Origin: Glandiceps talaboti
Taxonomy: Eukaryota; Hemichordata; Enteropneusta; Spengelidae
Assembly: GCF_964340395.1 (NCBI RefSeq)
Contig: NC_135557.1
Location: 24,336,375 to 24,388,874 of the forward strand
Direction: 5' to 3'
Length of the DNA stretch: 52,500 nucleotides
Part shown: positions 1 through 25,200 of the stretch, in pieces
Layout of the letters: every line of letters starts with the position of its first letter
Numbering within the stretch: position 1 is the first letter of the stretch
Notes under the pieces: model-generated
The model's database searches: none
What the model was told of the DNA's origin: nothing
The model's input: the letters and a program-made list of their open reading frames with translations, nothing else
Made by a program: the position numbers and the translations under genes

Positions 1-35
1 TCTCCTCAACGAAACGACTCTCATGTTTTATTGTT

Positions 36-124
<89 letters not shown>

Positions 125-3100
125 GTCTGTCTGTATGTATGAATGTATGTATGTATGTATGTATGTATGTATGTATGTATGTATGTATGTATGTATGTAT
201 GTATGTATGTGTATGTATTTATGTTTGTGTTTGTTTGTTTGTTTGTTTGTCTGTCTGTTTGTTTGTTTGTTTGTTTGTTTGTTTGTTTGTTTGTTTGTTT
301 GCTTTCTTTGTGTGTGTTGTGTTGCTGTTATCCATTTCAGTACGATATGGTAGCTAGCGCAGCGTTAAAAACACCATCAACACCAACAACGTAGAATGGG
401 GTATGATTAGTAACAATTGTTTAGTTACAATGTAGTAACTAGAACCAATCAATAACAATTCTTTCATATACATTGGGATCAATAAAAGGTTACTTCTCTC
501 CGTGCCATTAATATGACCTTAATCTTCAGTGTAAACATAGTCACCTACCAGACAAACACACACACTTTTCAGTCGTGCATGCTTCACTTACAAATCTCCT
601 TAACGACTGTCTGGTCCTATCAGTATCTTTAGAGACCTTAGTTTCCCAATATACTGTTTATAGTAACCTACGTTCAACTCGATCTTTCACAATAAGGCAG
701 AAAATATTCACCCAATGAATTTGGATTCAGCACAATACACTACTTTACTATTATTAAATATGTGTAGAAAAATGTACTGATCATACCAAAATAGGTAATT
801 GAAAGAAAAGAAAAGATATCAATTATGCGATTGTTAATCTTACTTTTATTGTCCACGTCTTACATCTAGTACTTATATTAACGGATTCTGAAATGGGCCA
901 TGAAATATTAAAAAGTTCATAAATTGTATATCCATTGTCCTTATGCTTGGTATACAACATATATCCACATACATTACAAAGGCAATTTTGTAGCCGTTTA
1001 TATTCAAAGAAACTTAACAATTTCTTAACCCATAATGTTACTCTAACGAACATAAGAGGGTAAGCTGAGTTGACACTGTTTTCTTTCGATGGGCGCATTT
1101 TTCTGATATGTTTACCTGTACATACTATTCTACTTACACAAACACACCTAACAGCGTGTCATATCTCAATGGAACAATTTACCAGAGCACATCATCCAAG
1201 CCAAACCTGTTGTGGGCTTTAAAATTAGACTGGACCAGTACATGAACACTACTTGGGATTATATGAGACTTTGATCATGAGGCTCTCTTAACTTTCTTGC
1301 AATGGTTAATTTACAACCATGGCAATCACGTTAAACCATCACCTGCTACTGACATAACTCAAATATGGTGTTTAGTGATAATACATACACGATTTGATGA
1401 CATGCTTTGGTATATAGATGTATATGACGAGGAAACCCCTATCATGTTACCAACAATACATGTTTTCTTACACCTTAATACATTTCATTAACTCGGCTTG
1501 TATTAGTTCAACTATTTATGGATACATTCTTACAATACTTACCAGTTAACTGTAGTGACTGAGCGTGGATCTTTACTTCGTGTACAGTTACTGACTCGTG
1601 GGCTCAGTGACACAACAATGTACTGTAACTTCCACCGTCTGTCTTAGTTTCATACAAACAAGTTTTAATAAGTTGGAAGTACGCTGTTTCTGATTGGTGC
1701 ACAGACAAGGAAAACGATCCTGATTCGTTATTTGACAAAGAATACACAAATGATTGCTAATGTTTTGAATAATTAATGCAATACACTGTGTTACTATGAC
1801 CATGGAAGTACGACTGACCTCCACACCATATCCTTAATAACATCATAACATTTACACATAATCTGTTTATTTCTACTTAGAAACGTCATCAGTGACGTAA
1901 CCACGATCAATTCATATTCATTTTTTTGAACTTCAGCAATTTGAAAACTAACCATAGCTGTCCGGTGTACAGTTCTTTCAAGGCAAACTGTTAATGCTTA
2001 CGGGTAAGCACACGATCATTTCGTGGTTACAAAAGGAGAATCGATACGATTAGTAATCTTTTTTCCACTAGATGGCAACCTATCTTCACAGCAATGCCAT
2101 GGTCAGTAGTTTCGTTTCCACAAGATGTGTAAGTGTAGGACACTTCTCATGGCCTCTGATGTTTGTGGTTTTTTTTTTAGTTTTTCTTTCTGTCATGATA
2201 TTCTAAACGTTTGTCAATTAGAAAAGCAAAGTACGTGATGATCTCACCAGGCATAAAATATTCAATGACGGATTGTCGGATCGATAAATCAACAAAAGGT
2301 GGTCATAATAGGATAATTAAGGATATAAAGAAACACGTGTGAACTTTTAGAAGACAAAACAGAGGAATACTCAAATGATTGCTAATTCACAAACGGAAAT
2401 GAATTATACACAGGGCTTTAAAACTGCACTAGCTACACATGAGACATTTTCCCAACAAGCAACTAAAGATATATTTGTTAGAATTGTAGGATACTCGTAA
2501 CAATGAAACTGTTCTTGTTGATATATACACGAAAAATCTAATTTACCCACCTTTACCCAACTTTTACCCTTCCTGTGACCTACCTTACCACCGTCTCTGT
2601 CTAAGGGTAGTACGAGACTGTTTACATCCCCCAGGGGAGAGATATCACCGTGAGTAAATTGAGTCAAAGGTGGAACTTCGTCTCATACTCACCACATTTA
2701 CACATCCTCTGCTCAAGATTTACCCAGGGTGGAAAGATATCTGGTCAAATATGACTTTTCGTAGTATGACTATACTGTCACACGTATGTCTTGTTATATT
2801 CAATATCTCTTATTTTCTGTCACAGTGCTAAAATGTTACGTTTTGCAATAACATCGGATTTTTTATTGCGTGTTCTTGAGTATCGTATTGTTCCACCTTT
2901 GATGAAGCTTTTGAAGACCGATTTTGGGTGACATGATTTTTGATTTGGCTTGTTTTTACATATTCGAGAAAAAAAAATAAAATCACGAAAATTGTGAAGT
3001 CTCGCCAGAAATAGTGGATGCGGAAACGGACATCAACTTCAAAAGACAATATAAAACTGTTCTTCCAATCTGTAATGGTTGTACATCTGATAAGAAACCA

Positions 3101-4812
3101 ATAACATAGAAAACCATATGAAAAACAATGGAAAAACCAAACTACCTGAACTAGCCACTTACATATGAACAAAAAACTCTACCTACCCCACCTTTTCTAA
3201 AATTGAGTGTAATCGGAATCACACACTTTTTTATGTCTTACATACTCGTCTTTTTCTACATCACAACCTCGACCCTCATTCGAGTTTGTATTCAAATCAT
3301 TCGACAAGACTGATGACATCAGACATATAGTATAGCCATACTGTAGTATATTTATAAGCCCACACATTAAATGATCCAATTGTAGAAGAGTACAAAAGTC
3401 ACGTGACAACGACACAATGCACTAGTGATCGCGTTGAGGTAAGTCATCTAGATGTATATTGTATGTAGTGTGTAACCTTGTAATCATATACAAACACAAT
3501 ACAGTTTGTGCCGTTGAAATATTTCCTTAAATTCGGTATTACACATTTGGAAACGTATAGGCACAGTATTAAGCTTATTGCTAAAAGCATTTTTTTAACG
3601 GTAACTAGTTTTCAGAACGTCTCGACAACTCGGAACAGAGAACAAGCGACCAAGCTGCCACTTTGGGCTAGCTGCCAACGTGGGGATTTCCCTCGCTAGT
3701 TATCATTGTTATTTATAAGTGACCTTTGCACTTTGACCTGAATTGTTGTTTGTTTGAAATACATCTGACTCGCTCAGAGATGAATACCTACACTTCATTA
3801 CACTATACGTGTACTCTACATGTAGTGCTAGCTGCACTTATCATACCTTGACACATACCGTGCTAACATATTTAATGAAAAAAGCTACAGTTTCGCACAA
3901 TGCACGCAAGTTGTGGAAAATCACTGTATTTCTGTATTTCCATAGTTCAAGTCACTACAGTAAATTAATTGTAATGGAAGATTACCCATAACCTATACGG
4001 AACATCCCTAGATAAAAGGTTCACCGTAGAGTATAATATCATATAACCTCTTTCCTAGTATTTAACTAGCTAGGATACACTATACATGATGTATTCAGTG
4101 CATAACTATATGGCAACGTTAGGGAACACAATATTTTGAATTCGAAGTAAAAAGCTAGAGTTAACTTCATAATTGCACAGAAAAAATGAATAAAATTATA
4201 ATTGAAAACTCGGCATTTTTACAAAAAATTAAAAAGAAAGAAAGAAAGAAAGAAATAGTTGAAAATTAAAAAGTAAAGGATAGACTAGACGGATTTATCA
4301 CATGTCAAAGTTATGATATGACGTCACAGGGACCTGTACAGATTGTAATCAGTTAGTACACGAATTAATCAGGCATATAACACTAGACCGTGTGATATAT
4401 CATTGTTGAAAAATATATGCATTACTCCAATCATAGATTTATTGCACTATTTGCGATGATAAAGTGAAATGTAGCCACTGTACTCGTCCATAATTTTATC
4501 ATTTCACATATAAAGTATTGAAACCCATACTTTGATTTTACTAACTGCGATATAACTTATATATATATATATATATTTATGTACCTATTCACACCTTTCT
4601 GAGTCATACAGCGGTCTTAAAAGTTAATTTTTATAGACAGAGATTATGAACACATTACAGAGAAAATGCCTATATTATTGACGTATTACTAATACCGACT
4701 TATTTTTCCATTCAAATGTTCACAGATACTTACTCAGACCCTGAAGACCTGCACTCGATATAAATGCTAAGTTTGAATTTATTTTGCTAACCCAGAGATT
4801 AGTTGACAACAA
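1..4812. other. Upstream intergenic region, no gene seen
   Basis: The first 330 bases are compound microsatellites. The rest is unique AT-rich sequence with only short open frames lacking splice-site context, codon bias or recognisable motifs. A (GAAA)n-like run lies at about 4231-4252 and a (TA)n run at about 4557-4574. I see no promoter element that I can assign to the gene starting at 4813. Confidence 0.6.
41..300. repeat. Compound microsatellite (GTCT)n-(GTAT)n-(GTTT)n
   Basis: Three adjacent tetranucleotide arrays differ by one base in the unit: GTCT at about 41-121, GTAT at about 135-207 and GTTT at about 228-300. The ordered change of unit suggests growth by slippage with point mutation of one ancestral array. 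Open frames through it are artefacts. Confidence 0.95.
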
Positions 4813-16539
<11,727 letters not shown>

Positions 16540-16599
16540 TAAGGGCAAGTGAAAGACAAGAAATAGAACCACCTGATACACATCTCAAAACCGCAAGAT

Positions 16600-17473
16600 C
16601 TGACATGCATGTATTGCAACAATAAGACTAGTAATATCAAAATTAGGTATTATCAAAAATTATACTATGAAATCCCTGACAAGATAATTCATGCAATTAG
16701 AACTCTCTACCAAAACACAGAAACCAAAGTAATTTCCCAAGAAGGTGAAACAGAGTTTTTCAACATACATAGGCGACACTCTGGCTCCCTAACACCTCAT
16801 CATTGTTCTGAATTATGCAATGCGAAATGCCACTAATAATTCTGAACACCTGGGGCGTACAATCTCTGCACGAAGAAGCACTCGCTACCCTGCCACCTAC
16901 CTCACAGATACAGACTTTGCAGATGACATTCTACTTCTATCAGACCCTCCTCCAACGAGTTGAATCTGCTGCCATTGAAGTTGGGCTTCATATAAATGAA
17001 GATAAAATAGAATTCATAAGCTATAGCCAGCATGCCACCATGAACAGTCTCAAAGGAGACAACATCAGGAGACAAAATAACTTTCAATATCTAGGTGCAT
17101 GGATAGACTCAACACCAAAATACATGGAAATCAGGAAAGGAAAAACCTGGTCTGCACTATCTAAAATGGACAACATCTGAAAATCAGACCTCCCAAGAAA
17201 TCTCAAAATCCAGTTTTTCAGAGTTACTGTTGAAAGCATTCTACTATATGGGGCAGAGAGCTGGACTCTAACAAAAACTCTAGAAATACGTCTAAATGGA
17301 TGCTACACACGGCTCCGGGATCCTAAGAGCAGCACTAAACATCAGCTGGAGGCAACACCTACATTGAGCAACTGGAAGTAGACACTGGCACAACGAGAAA
17401 GGAGGTCCCAAACATGATGCAGAACAAAGAGGTGTGGAGGCAACTCGTCAATGGTGTCTGGGATTCCCCGACC

Positions 17474-17522
<49 letters not shown>
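16600..17522 (+). pseudogene. Decayed non-LTR retrotransposon (LINE) 3' fragment ending in (GAT)n
   Basis: Reverse-transcriptase pieces are readable across frames: IPDKIIHAIRTLYQNTETKV, the catalytic-box piece TDTDFADDILLLSD (16901-16945), a piece with GLHINEDKIEFISY, then FQYLGAWIDS, and LESILLYGAESWTLT-like sequence at about 17225-17280. Several stops and frameshifts break it. It ends in about 14 GAT units (17478-17521), a typical LINE tail. It begins about 60 bp after the pseudokinase stop codon, so it may lie in that gene's 3' UTR. It is not active. Confidence 0.85.
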
Positions 17523-18019
17523 CATAATTAGTTGGCTATACTAGTATTACAGGTTTATATTCACATGTACTCATTATTCTGTTACCAAAATATATCTTCT
17601 CTGTTGCATTACATCCATCCCATGGAAGACCCGGCACTCCCACATGACGTTGAACTGGGATATGTCGCCTGGGGTGGGGTGATACTATATTTCACGTAAA
17701 GCCCGTATTGAAGACATGGACTCAAGATTAAGACGAACATGAGAGTAAGATCTATGCATAAAGAATTTCAGCCGTTGCAGGCGCTATACAATAATGTCTT
17801 GTGATCTTTTATCATGACGTTCATACGTGAATGAGGTACTCGTCTTTATCAAGTTAACGGATATTCTAGTTTGAAAGTCGGGTCTGTGTTAAGCTAGCTC
17901 TTTTGAAAAGAGCGACCAAATTGTACGGTTTTAAATTGTTTTCTGATTACATTTCTAAATGAGACATAATGACGCTAGCAAAGAAGCTGGGGGAAGGGAC
18001 TAGAAAGCCCCCCCCCCCC

Positions 18020-18054
<35 letters not shown>

Positions 18055-18898
18055 ACACACAGAACAAAAAGAATAAAATGAACAGAGATGTCATTATGGT
18101 TTAGATTTGTAACCATTTTCTGGACTTAACATTTAGCTTTCGAATTCGGAGTGTTCTAGAGTTTATGTCACCACAACATGTATTTGTATATTTTAACAAT
18201 TTTATTTGGTCAAGTGTTGTGAAGTATACATCATATTACCTTATGATATCCATGTTCCTGTTAGATAGATATAATGACACCAGTACGGGTAATGTCTTGT
18301 TTGACACCTCAACAACGTGTATTTCTTAACTGGTTGATATATTTATGAGTATTGCAAGTCAGAAAGGACATGAATTGAGGGAAATAATTTAATAACTACA
18401 AAGTTACAGACTATGTTGATTGGATATCAAATAATCTTATCTTGGAACAGCGTGAGATTTCGAATTTCTAGCTAGAATGATTAAATGAATCAAAGTTTAA
18501 CAGACCATATTGCTTTCAGAATCACTCAAGATTCCGTTTAGAAACAAGACTTACTAGTTGTCAGTAACTGACGTAAATGTATTTTCGGTACCTAACCGTT
18601 GAAAAATGCTTTTCCGTGTGTAAAAAATTAAAAATTAAAACAAAACGGTCAGAATGTGTTTCACTGGCTTTGATCCATTAATTATGACACATTCAGTGGC
18701 AGGGTTGGTCACTATCTGACAATACCTACAGCCATATAGATTGTACAGAACCTCTTTGTCCTCACCTTTTCAGTTTGATATGGCCATGCATATATTTTGC
18801 ATCAGAGCTCAAGCCACGCTTCAAACAAATTTACTTATATATGCTTGCTTCATTATTACCGCAACAGTATGTTTAATTCATTTTTACATGACGTATCA

Positions 18899-18899
18899 A

Positions 18900-18981
<82 letters not shown>
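18899..18981. repeat. (CA)n microsatellite
   Basis: About 41 CA units, uninterrupted. Confidence 0.95.
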
Positions 18982-18983
<2 letters not shown>

Positions 18984-19555
18984 ACACACATAACTAGTCA
19001 CCTGCCGTTGTCATGCACGAATTGTTTATGTCGGTGTCAATGTCTGTATCTTTTCATTATGGGTAACTGTTTCGTTTCGATAAATTTTATATTTTAGAAA
19101 TGTGCTGTAAATAGCAACGACATAAAGTCCTATTTTACAAAATTGTTATTGAGTTCAACACGATACCTATTGGTTTACACATTGCAAGAGTCACTCGTGA
19201 ACACTATTGAACTAAATAGCGCCATCTACATGTATGCCCGCCCTTAGCATGGATTGTCTCTGAAGTGTTCCATTAGTATAGTGGACTTTGTGTTGGCATT
19301 GTGTTACTGTAAACAACTGAAAGAACATTCGGGGTGCTGTGATAAATGAAATCCCCTTGACAGAAGCATTTCATATCCATCACCTGTTATGTATACAGTG
19401 CTCTACTGTGAATACGAATAGTCACTGACTTTTGTAACATCTCACTAAATATAAAAATGTGTAAAAAGGTTGGTTAAAATTTGCTTAAGATGACATTTTT
19501 CTTTGTCTGTTAGGGCTCGGATTTCAATTTTCCTGCTCCATGCTGTAATTATCAC

Positions 19556-19658
19556 CGCCCACCACCACCACCACCACCACCACCACCACCACTACCATTA
19601 ATATTACCATCACCATCACTATCATAAGCATTACCATTACCAATACCATTACCACCTA

Positions 19659-19691
<33 letters not shown>

Positions 19692-19692
19692 C
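19556..19692. repeat. (CCA)n and (CAA)n trinucleotide arrays
   Basis: CCA units at about 19556-19592, degenerate ACCATT units, then CAA units at about 19660-19691. Confidence 0.9.
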
Positions 19693-19920
19693 CACCACCA
19701 CAAACACCACTATCATTACCATTATTACCAGTCAACACCACCACTACTATTGCCATCACCTAAACGATGATCACCACCAAAATCTGCTCTTCGTGCTACT
19801 TTTTCATCTTTATGGACATAATTGTGCACTCATGAAACTAATCTGATTATAGGATTCATATATGGCTGTCATGAAAAACATATTCGTAACATTATTTTAA
19901 AGTCATTATTACTTGTATGT

Positions 19921-20400
19921 GGACTGTAACGGGGGAAATCACAATAAAAGTACCATTCATTTTACTGGTATTGATGTGGTCACTACCGTGGCAGTAGTGT
20001 GGTGGTAGTAGTAAACACTTGGTTTAACAAAAGTCCGCAATAGCTAGTTGTTATGATTACGTAGTAACTATATATTTATAAATAAAACAACAACAAATAC
20101 TTGATGAAAGGAATGTACCATTGTTTGGCGAGATGAAATATTTTCATAGCCTTATATGGTCATGTGTCCAGGTATTATGGTTGCAACAAAACGAACTTTG
20201 ACAATGCCAATTGTTACTAAGTATCTATATTTAGAACACAAACAACTCGATAGTGTACGGAATTGAACAGTATGGCATTGTTTATCCTGTTGGCTTCAGT
20301 ATTTACATTACCATGTTTGGCCTTCATCGGGATCATATGATGTTATGATAAAACAGTTTTTCGTAGAAAATGTACTTTTGGGTACACGCCCATCATTGAA
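19921..20400 (+). repeat. Dispersed repeat R1, copy 1 (copy 2 at 47241-47710)
   Basis: About 480 bp align with 47241-47710 in the same orientation: GGTCACTACCGTGGCAGTA, GGTTTAACAAAAGTCC, ACTAAGTATCTATATTT, GGCTTCAGTATTTACATTAC and GGGATCATAT blocks appear in order. Near the 3' end copy 1 has ATG at 20272 and a hydrophobic frame (MALFILLASVFTLPCL) that ends at a TGA. It may be an interspersed element, or a duplicated promoter plus signal-peptide exon. Confidence 0.7.
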
Positions 20401-20463
20401 CTTTTGCACATATAATTTTTCACCGTCACCATACCGAGTATATGCGGATTTTGAATTAATAAT

Positions 20464-21014
20464 ACAACAAACATCAGGACACACTTTATTTCCCTGGAAA
20501 CAATAAGTTTGATTTGAATCGATCAATGATCAAGTATGAATTCAATGCTCAAGATTGTATCAACTTTTCATAGCCCACCAGTTTGTATCAAAATGCTAGT
20601 TATTACGTTTTAGATACAAACGCTTAGTCAGCCTTTAGGATATGCCAACATCCAGGAACTTGTGCGTGAGGGGAATCCCCGCTACCGCAGTTAAGTATTA
20701 TATACAAGCTTAAGTACCAAAGACGTAAGCGCCATTGCAACGTAACCTATGTTAAATACAGGGGGACAACTGCATTCTAGGTAAATTTGTACAGATATAC
20801 ATACACACCTCCTGGGTTTTCAAGTAGTGTAAGCTGTGATAATGTAGGGTCTTACAAAAGTGGACATTCATTTCTATAGCCTATAGCTAGTATATTTCTA
20901 TATTGCAAAAACAATTTTTTTCTAAAAATAAATAAAGAATAACGTCAGCAAAAGTTGTTTGTATCCTGATTTGAGCTATGGATGTTAAATAAAGTGTGTC
21001 CTGATGTTTGTTGT
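20464..21014. repeat. 27-bp perfect inverted repeat
   Basis: 20464-20490 is the exact reverse complement of 20988-21014 (AATAAAGTGTGTCCTGATG and onward). Weaker similarity continues for about 30 bp. Both arms translate to NKVCPDVCC in their own direction, which may be chance or the trace of a small Cys-rich exon copied in inverted orientation. Confidence 0.75.
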
Positions 21015-21165
21015 TCCTTTTCAAATGACACCCTTCGTACATTTTATACTCGAGTATTGGTCACATCTAAATTTAGATCGGGGCTACTATCTCTAACCGG
21101 TACGACGAGGGACTACTGCCATGGTGCTGATCGTACTCTGTACTTGGGTCAAGTGCCTCAAAGAT

Positions 21166-21252
21166 AAGCTGCACGAACTCCACTTTAACAATAATTCCAG
21201 TGTAGTCAATGATGAGCTGCACGAATACCATTTTAACAATAATTTCAGTATA
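21166..21252. repeat. 48-bp tandem duplication
   Basis: AGCTGCACGAACTCCACTTT and AGCTGCACGAATACCATTTT start 48 bp apart and continue with AACAATAATT(C/T)CAGT in both. Confidence 0.85.
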
Positions 21253-21514
21253 GGAACTCACATGGGGACAAAAGTGGACATCTTTAGCTGATCGTTGAAG
21301 CGTTTAACGATATTTATAACCATGGCCTTCTCGTTTTATTTCTAGTACGACCTGAATTTACCAAGAACAAGTTAATTTATTTCTCTTTTGAGTCAAGATA
21401 TACTGATCGCCGTAAGGGAACTATTTCAACTGCTTGTTTTTTTTTTATATCAATCTATACAGTTAGAAATCACAACAAATTTAACAATATAAATGTTTCC
21501 TTCACACACGTACA

Positions 21515-21553
<39 letters not shown>
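21515..21553. repeat. (CA)n microsatellite
   Basis: Short CA array just 3' of the short-tail Ig gene. Confidence 0.9.
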
Positions 21554-21555
<2 letters not shown>

Positions 21556-21584
21556 AAACACATATCAGTTAGATAGTTTCCATA

Positions 21585-21594
21585 TTTATTTATT
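21585..21594 (-). terminator. Candidate poly(A) signals for the short-tail Ig gene
   Basis: Two overlapping TTTATT motifs on the plus strand read as AATAAA on the minus strand, about 640 bp downstream of the stop at 22232. They lie beside a CA repeat at 21515-21553. Confidence 0.3.
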
Positions 21595-22231
21595 TCCCCA
21601 CACACAAATGAAAAAATATACCAAGTTCAAACGAGATCCTTACACACACAAGACACTTTTAACTAGTAATTGAGTTCTAGTCAATTTGAAATGAAATCTT
21701 TCTGTGAAAATATAAATTTTCAGACAAACTATGAGTCGTTTAACTGCTACTCAAACTTTTAATAAAACACGGAGATAATCTTTCTGTTTCAAGAAATATC
21801 TAAATCGATTGAGTGATTGACTTAATGATTAATTGATTGGTATAGTGGTTGCTATTCTGTACGGTTTAGGAAAGTACTTCTGAATCAATGTTTTCTAAAA
21901 TAACACTTCAAATTCAATAAAATCTTCACTCTAGGCTAACATATATTTTTAAAGTTCACAGTACGTTGGAATTAATCGAGAGAAAGAAATAAAATTATTC
22001 AGAAACTCAGACTATTATCGTGGTCTGAGGCGGAATTGAAAGTGATGTATCAATGTTCACATATTTCATATAATTCATACCCTTTCTGGAGTGACAGACA
22101 CATCCACCTACAAATTGCATGTTGTGTTTAAAAAAGCTCTTCTACATACTCATTGTATTCTCCGGTTTCTCCTAGAAAAACATAATAGTCCAATCTGAAA
22201 CATTGTAGGGTCGTGTCAATCGTCGAGGTCT

Positions 22232-25200
22232 TCAGCCACGGATCATGATATCATCAATACGGAGTTGTGATGTCTGCGTATTAAACCATAACTTTGACGA
22301 TGTTATCAATAGCAGAAGGACAAAACACAAGTAAGACTGGGTGATTCTTGGTCCTGCTGAAGATCCTGCCAAAATGAAAAGACAATTACGTAACCCAAAC
22401 AATTATACTTAACTTGTTATGGTTCCAAATCGACTTAATAAGATGAAACTAAAAGTACAAAATAAGGATCGGTAATCAAATGTAAAGTTTCCATTTAATT
22501 TTATTGGGCTATTTTGTTATTAAGAAAGGTATATGAAAGTATGTTAATAAGAGAGTGAACGCTGGATATCAGCTTATTGTACTGTAATATAGAGATTCGG
22601 TTGAATATGAAAACAATTTGCATACTTACCATCAATTTCAGTCACATCCTGGAGAGTATCCTTTGAAGCTGGTTCAAGAGTTTCAAATATACTTGACTGC
22701 AGTCTGTTAGATATGTGCTGATGGGTGGTTTGGCGAACACTTTGTGTGACTGTACCTGAATAGCATGAAGATATGGAGAAATACTGTAAATTAAAGCAAA
22801 CCAATTCAATAACTTTTCACGTCAAGGAGGTTAATCTCGAAATTCCTACAGTAGTTTGTGAGAGACGAGTTATTTACAAGGAGCGACTTGAGATTCATAC
22901 AGTGAACTTTACAAGAAAACACTTGTTTGAACTGTATTGAATCTTGTTATCTTTCCAATGAACTTCGCACTGTAAATACTAGTGTATACATGGTTATAGA
23001 CGGATTAATAGATTAATTGAACAAGTCAGGCTGATTTTTATTACGTAACGACATACACACCCTTTCGTTCCTGTATTTTAAGCTCAACTGTTGAACTCCT
23101 TATTCGTCCATGTCCATCACAACGACCAATTATCTTGCAATGATACAATCCTGCGTCTTGGGGACCGAGTTCAGATATTTCCAAAATGCTTTTATCACCT
23201 CGCTTATGGAGTTTGTATTTTGTATCATCGACCTTATAGATAAGACGTATAACCAACTGTTATTGAAAATCAAACATGAATAAGCCAATTTCTGAGCGGT
23301 GGTAGATTTTATTCTCACTACATTTGTTTTGTTTCAATAACAAAGTGTAGAAACACTCGTGTAATGATATCATTTCACAGTTTCCTAGATATTTCTAGCA
23401 ATCGCGTTTGAATATGTTAGCATCTCGGTAACTTGGAATTTCGATGATACATTACAAATTTTTATTCATGCATTTTCATTTTTGCAAACCAAATTCTCTT
23501 AATGATAGATCTAGAGTTAAGCTACAAAAATAACAATCGGCCATCGCATATGACACTGACTGTTACACACCTTGATTCTATCGTCATTCACATACCAGTT
23601 CGCTGAGTCAAAGTCACCATTAGTGTAGCATTGAATCTCGGCAAATGTATCATTTTGGTGGCTCACGTTTATCACAGCTGGTGTTAATGTTAAAAAGAAA
23701 TAATGTGGCTTGGTTAACAAAATATGCCATATGACTTGTGTGATCCAACTAACTAATTAACTAACCAACCATCCAGCTAGGCCACTGCCAGACTCGTGAC
23801 TATATATCGTCCCTAAGCTTTGTAAGCCGAGCGGCGGCAAGAAGTAAGGGACGTAAGTCCCGACTTAAGTCCGACGTAAGGGACGTAAGTCGGGACTTCT
23901 CGCGGCTTAGCCGCTCGGCTTACAAAGCTTAGGGACGATAGTCACGAGGCTGGCAGCGAGACTACCATCCAGCCTGCCTGTCGACCAACCACCCACCAAC
24001 AAATGTCAATAAATTGGATCATATCAGCTACTCTCCAAATATTACTTTTAATAATTATGCAACGATTATTCACAACAGCAAACAAATCCATTCAAGGTAT
24101 ACATTGTATAAAGGTAACATTTCGATTTCCTTAATAACATGTTGGTCGCTAGCTAATAAATATGCACATTCTCTTTTGATTCCTTTAATCGACGACACTG
24201 TTTAAAGGAAATCGTATAGATATAAATGTTTTCATACCTCTGATGTGAAAGTCAATACGTTGAGAGTCTGTCTGCCAGGTTTGATCGAGTGTCGTGAAGC
24301 TCAGGTCGTAACTCTTAGCACTTTCACATGTGACTTTTCTGAAGTGTAGTATCAAGCGATTCCCGTTAAAAGACGGAATTACTATGGGGTTATCTCCATA
24401 TATGATACAATTAACGACTTTCCCATCAATGATGTCAAAGAAAAACAACTCCTCCCAATCGTTGTTTGTAAGACTCACATCAGCTTCTCTCTTCATATAT
24501 TTTGGCAGAATGATAGATGTGTGATCGGCAAGGTGTCCGATTACATGAAAATCTTTGTTTCTTCCACTTGCTGTGAAAATTATCAAAAAAGGTACATAAG
24601 TATCGTTCTAAACTTTTTTTCTACCTTTTTCTATATTTTGCCATGAAAATATTGTCAATTGTGCGCTCGTTTGATATTTGTTTGTTGTAGCTGTTGACAA
24701 CGTTACAGTTTTGCAGTGTGTTCTTTAAGGCAGCTATTAAGACTGTAGTTCGGTATGATGAAATTTAATTTTATAGCAACTTACGCAATATGTGTATCCT
24801 TGTTTCAGAAATAGGCGAATTTTGCTGTATCCACCAAGTGTATTTCACTCCATTTTCAACAGATTTCATCCCATTGATCTTTAACATAAAGCGGCCGTCA
24901 TCTTTGTAAAACGTGTAATGATCGACAGTGTGACTGTTTTTATCAGTCAAGTGTCCGCTACAAGCTATCGTCTTCTGATCTGTGGAGAAAACAAACCACT
25001 CTCTTTGAGAATACTTTACAAAATTACTATATTAATTATTGTATATTGTACTCAGGCTTGCTTTAGTGCTCGATCTCTAGGTTTTAAGAAATGACTTTGT
25101 AGGAAGTGTGTGTGTAATGGATAAATCGAATTGAATCTTTTACAGCAAAAAAGGTAAATTAAATTAAATAATATTCAAACTATAAGTGTCAATTATCATT

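Larger units (their letters stand above)
17523..22231. other. Intergenic region, repeats only
   Basis: Holds a C/A homopolymer at 18010-18052, (CA)n, (CCA)n and (CAA)n arrays, one copy of a dispersed repeat (19921-20400), a 27-bp perfect inverted repeat, and a 48-bp tandem duplication. I found no splice-consistent gene. Confidence 0.6.

Noticed and set aside
2404-2667. Minus-strand 87-codon frame
   Set aside because: No motif, no splice support, and isolated from other exons.
20308-20526. Minus-strand frame with several Cys residues as a possible Ig or defensin-like exon
   Set aside because: It lies partly in dispersed repeat R1, has no splice context, and the Cys pattern matches no family I know.
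24785-24979. Alternative acceptor with a better pyrimidine tract for the second Ig module of the minus gene
   Set aside because: It is phase 1, whereas the upstream exon ends in phase 2, so it causes a stop. The upstream acceptor at 25002 also restores the EWFVFST strand seen in the next module.
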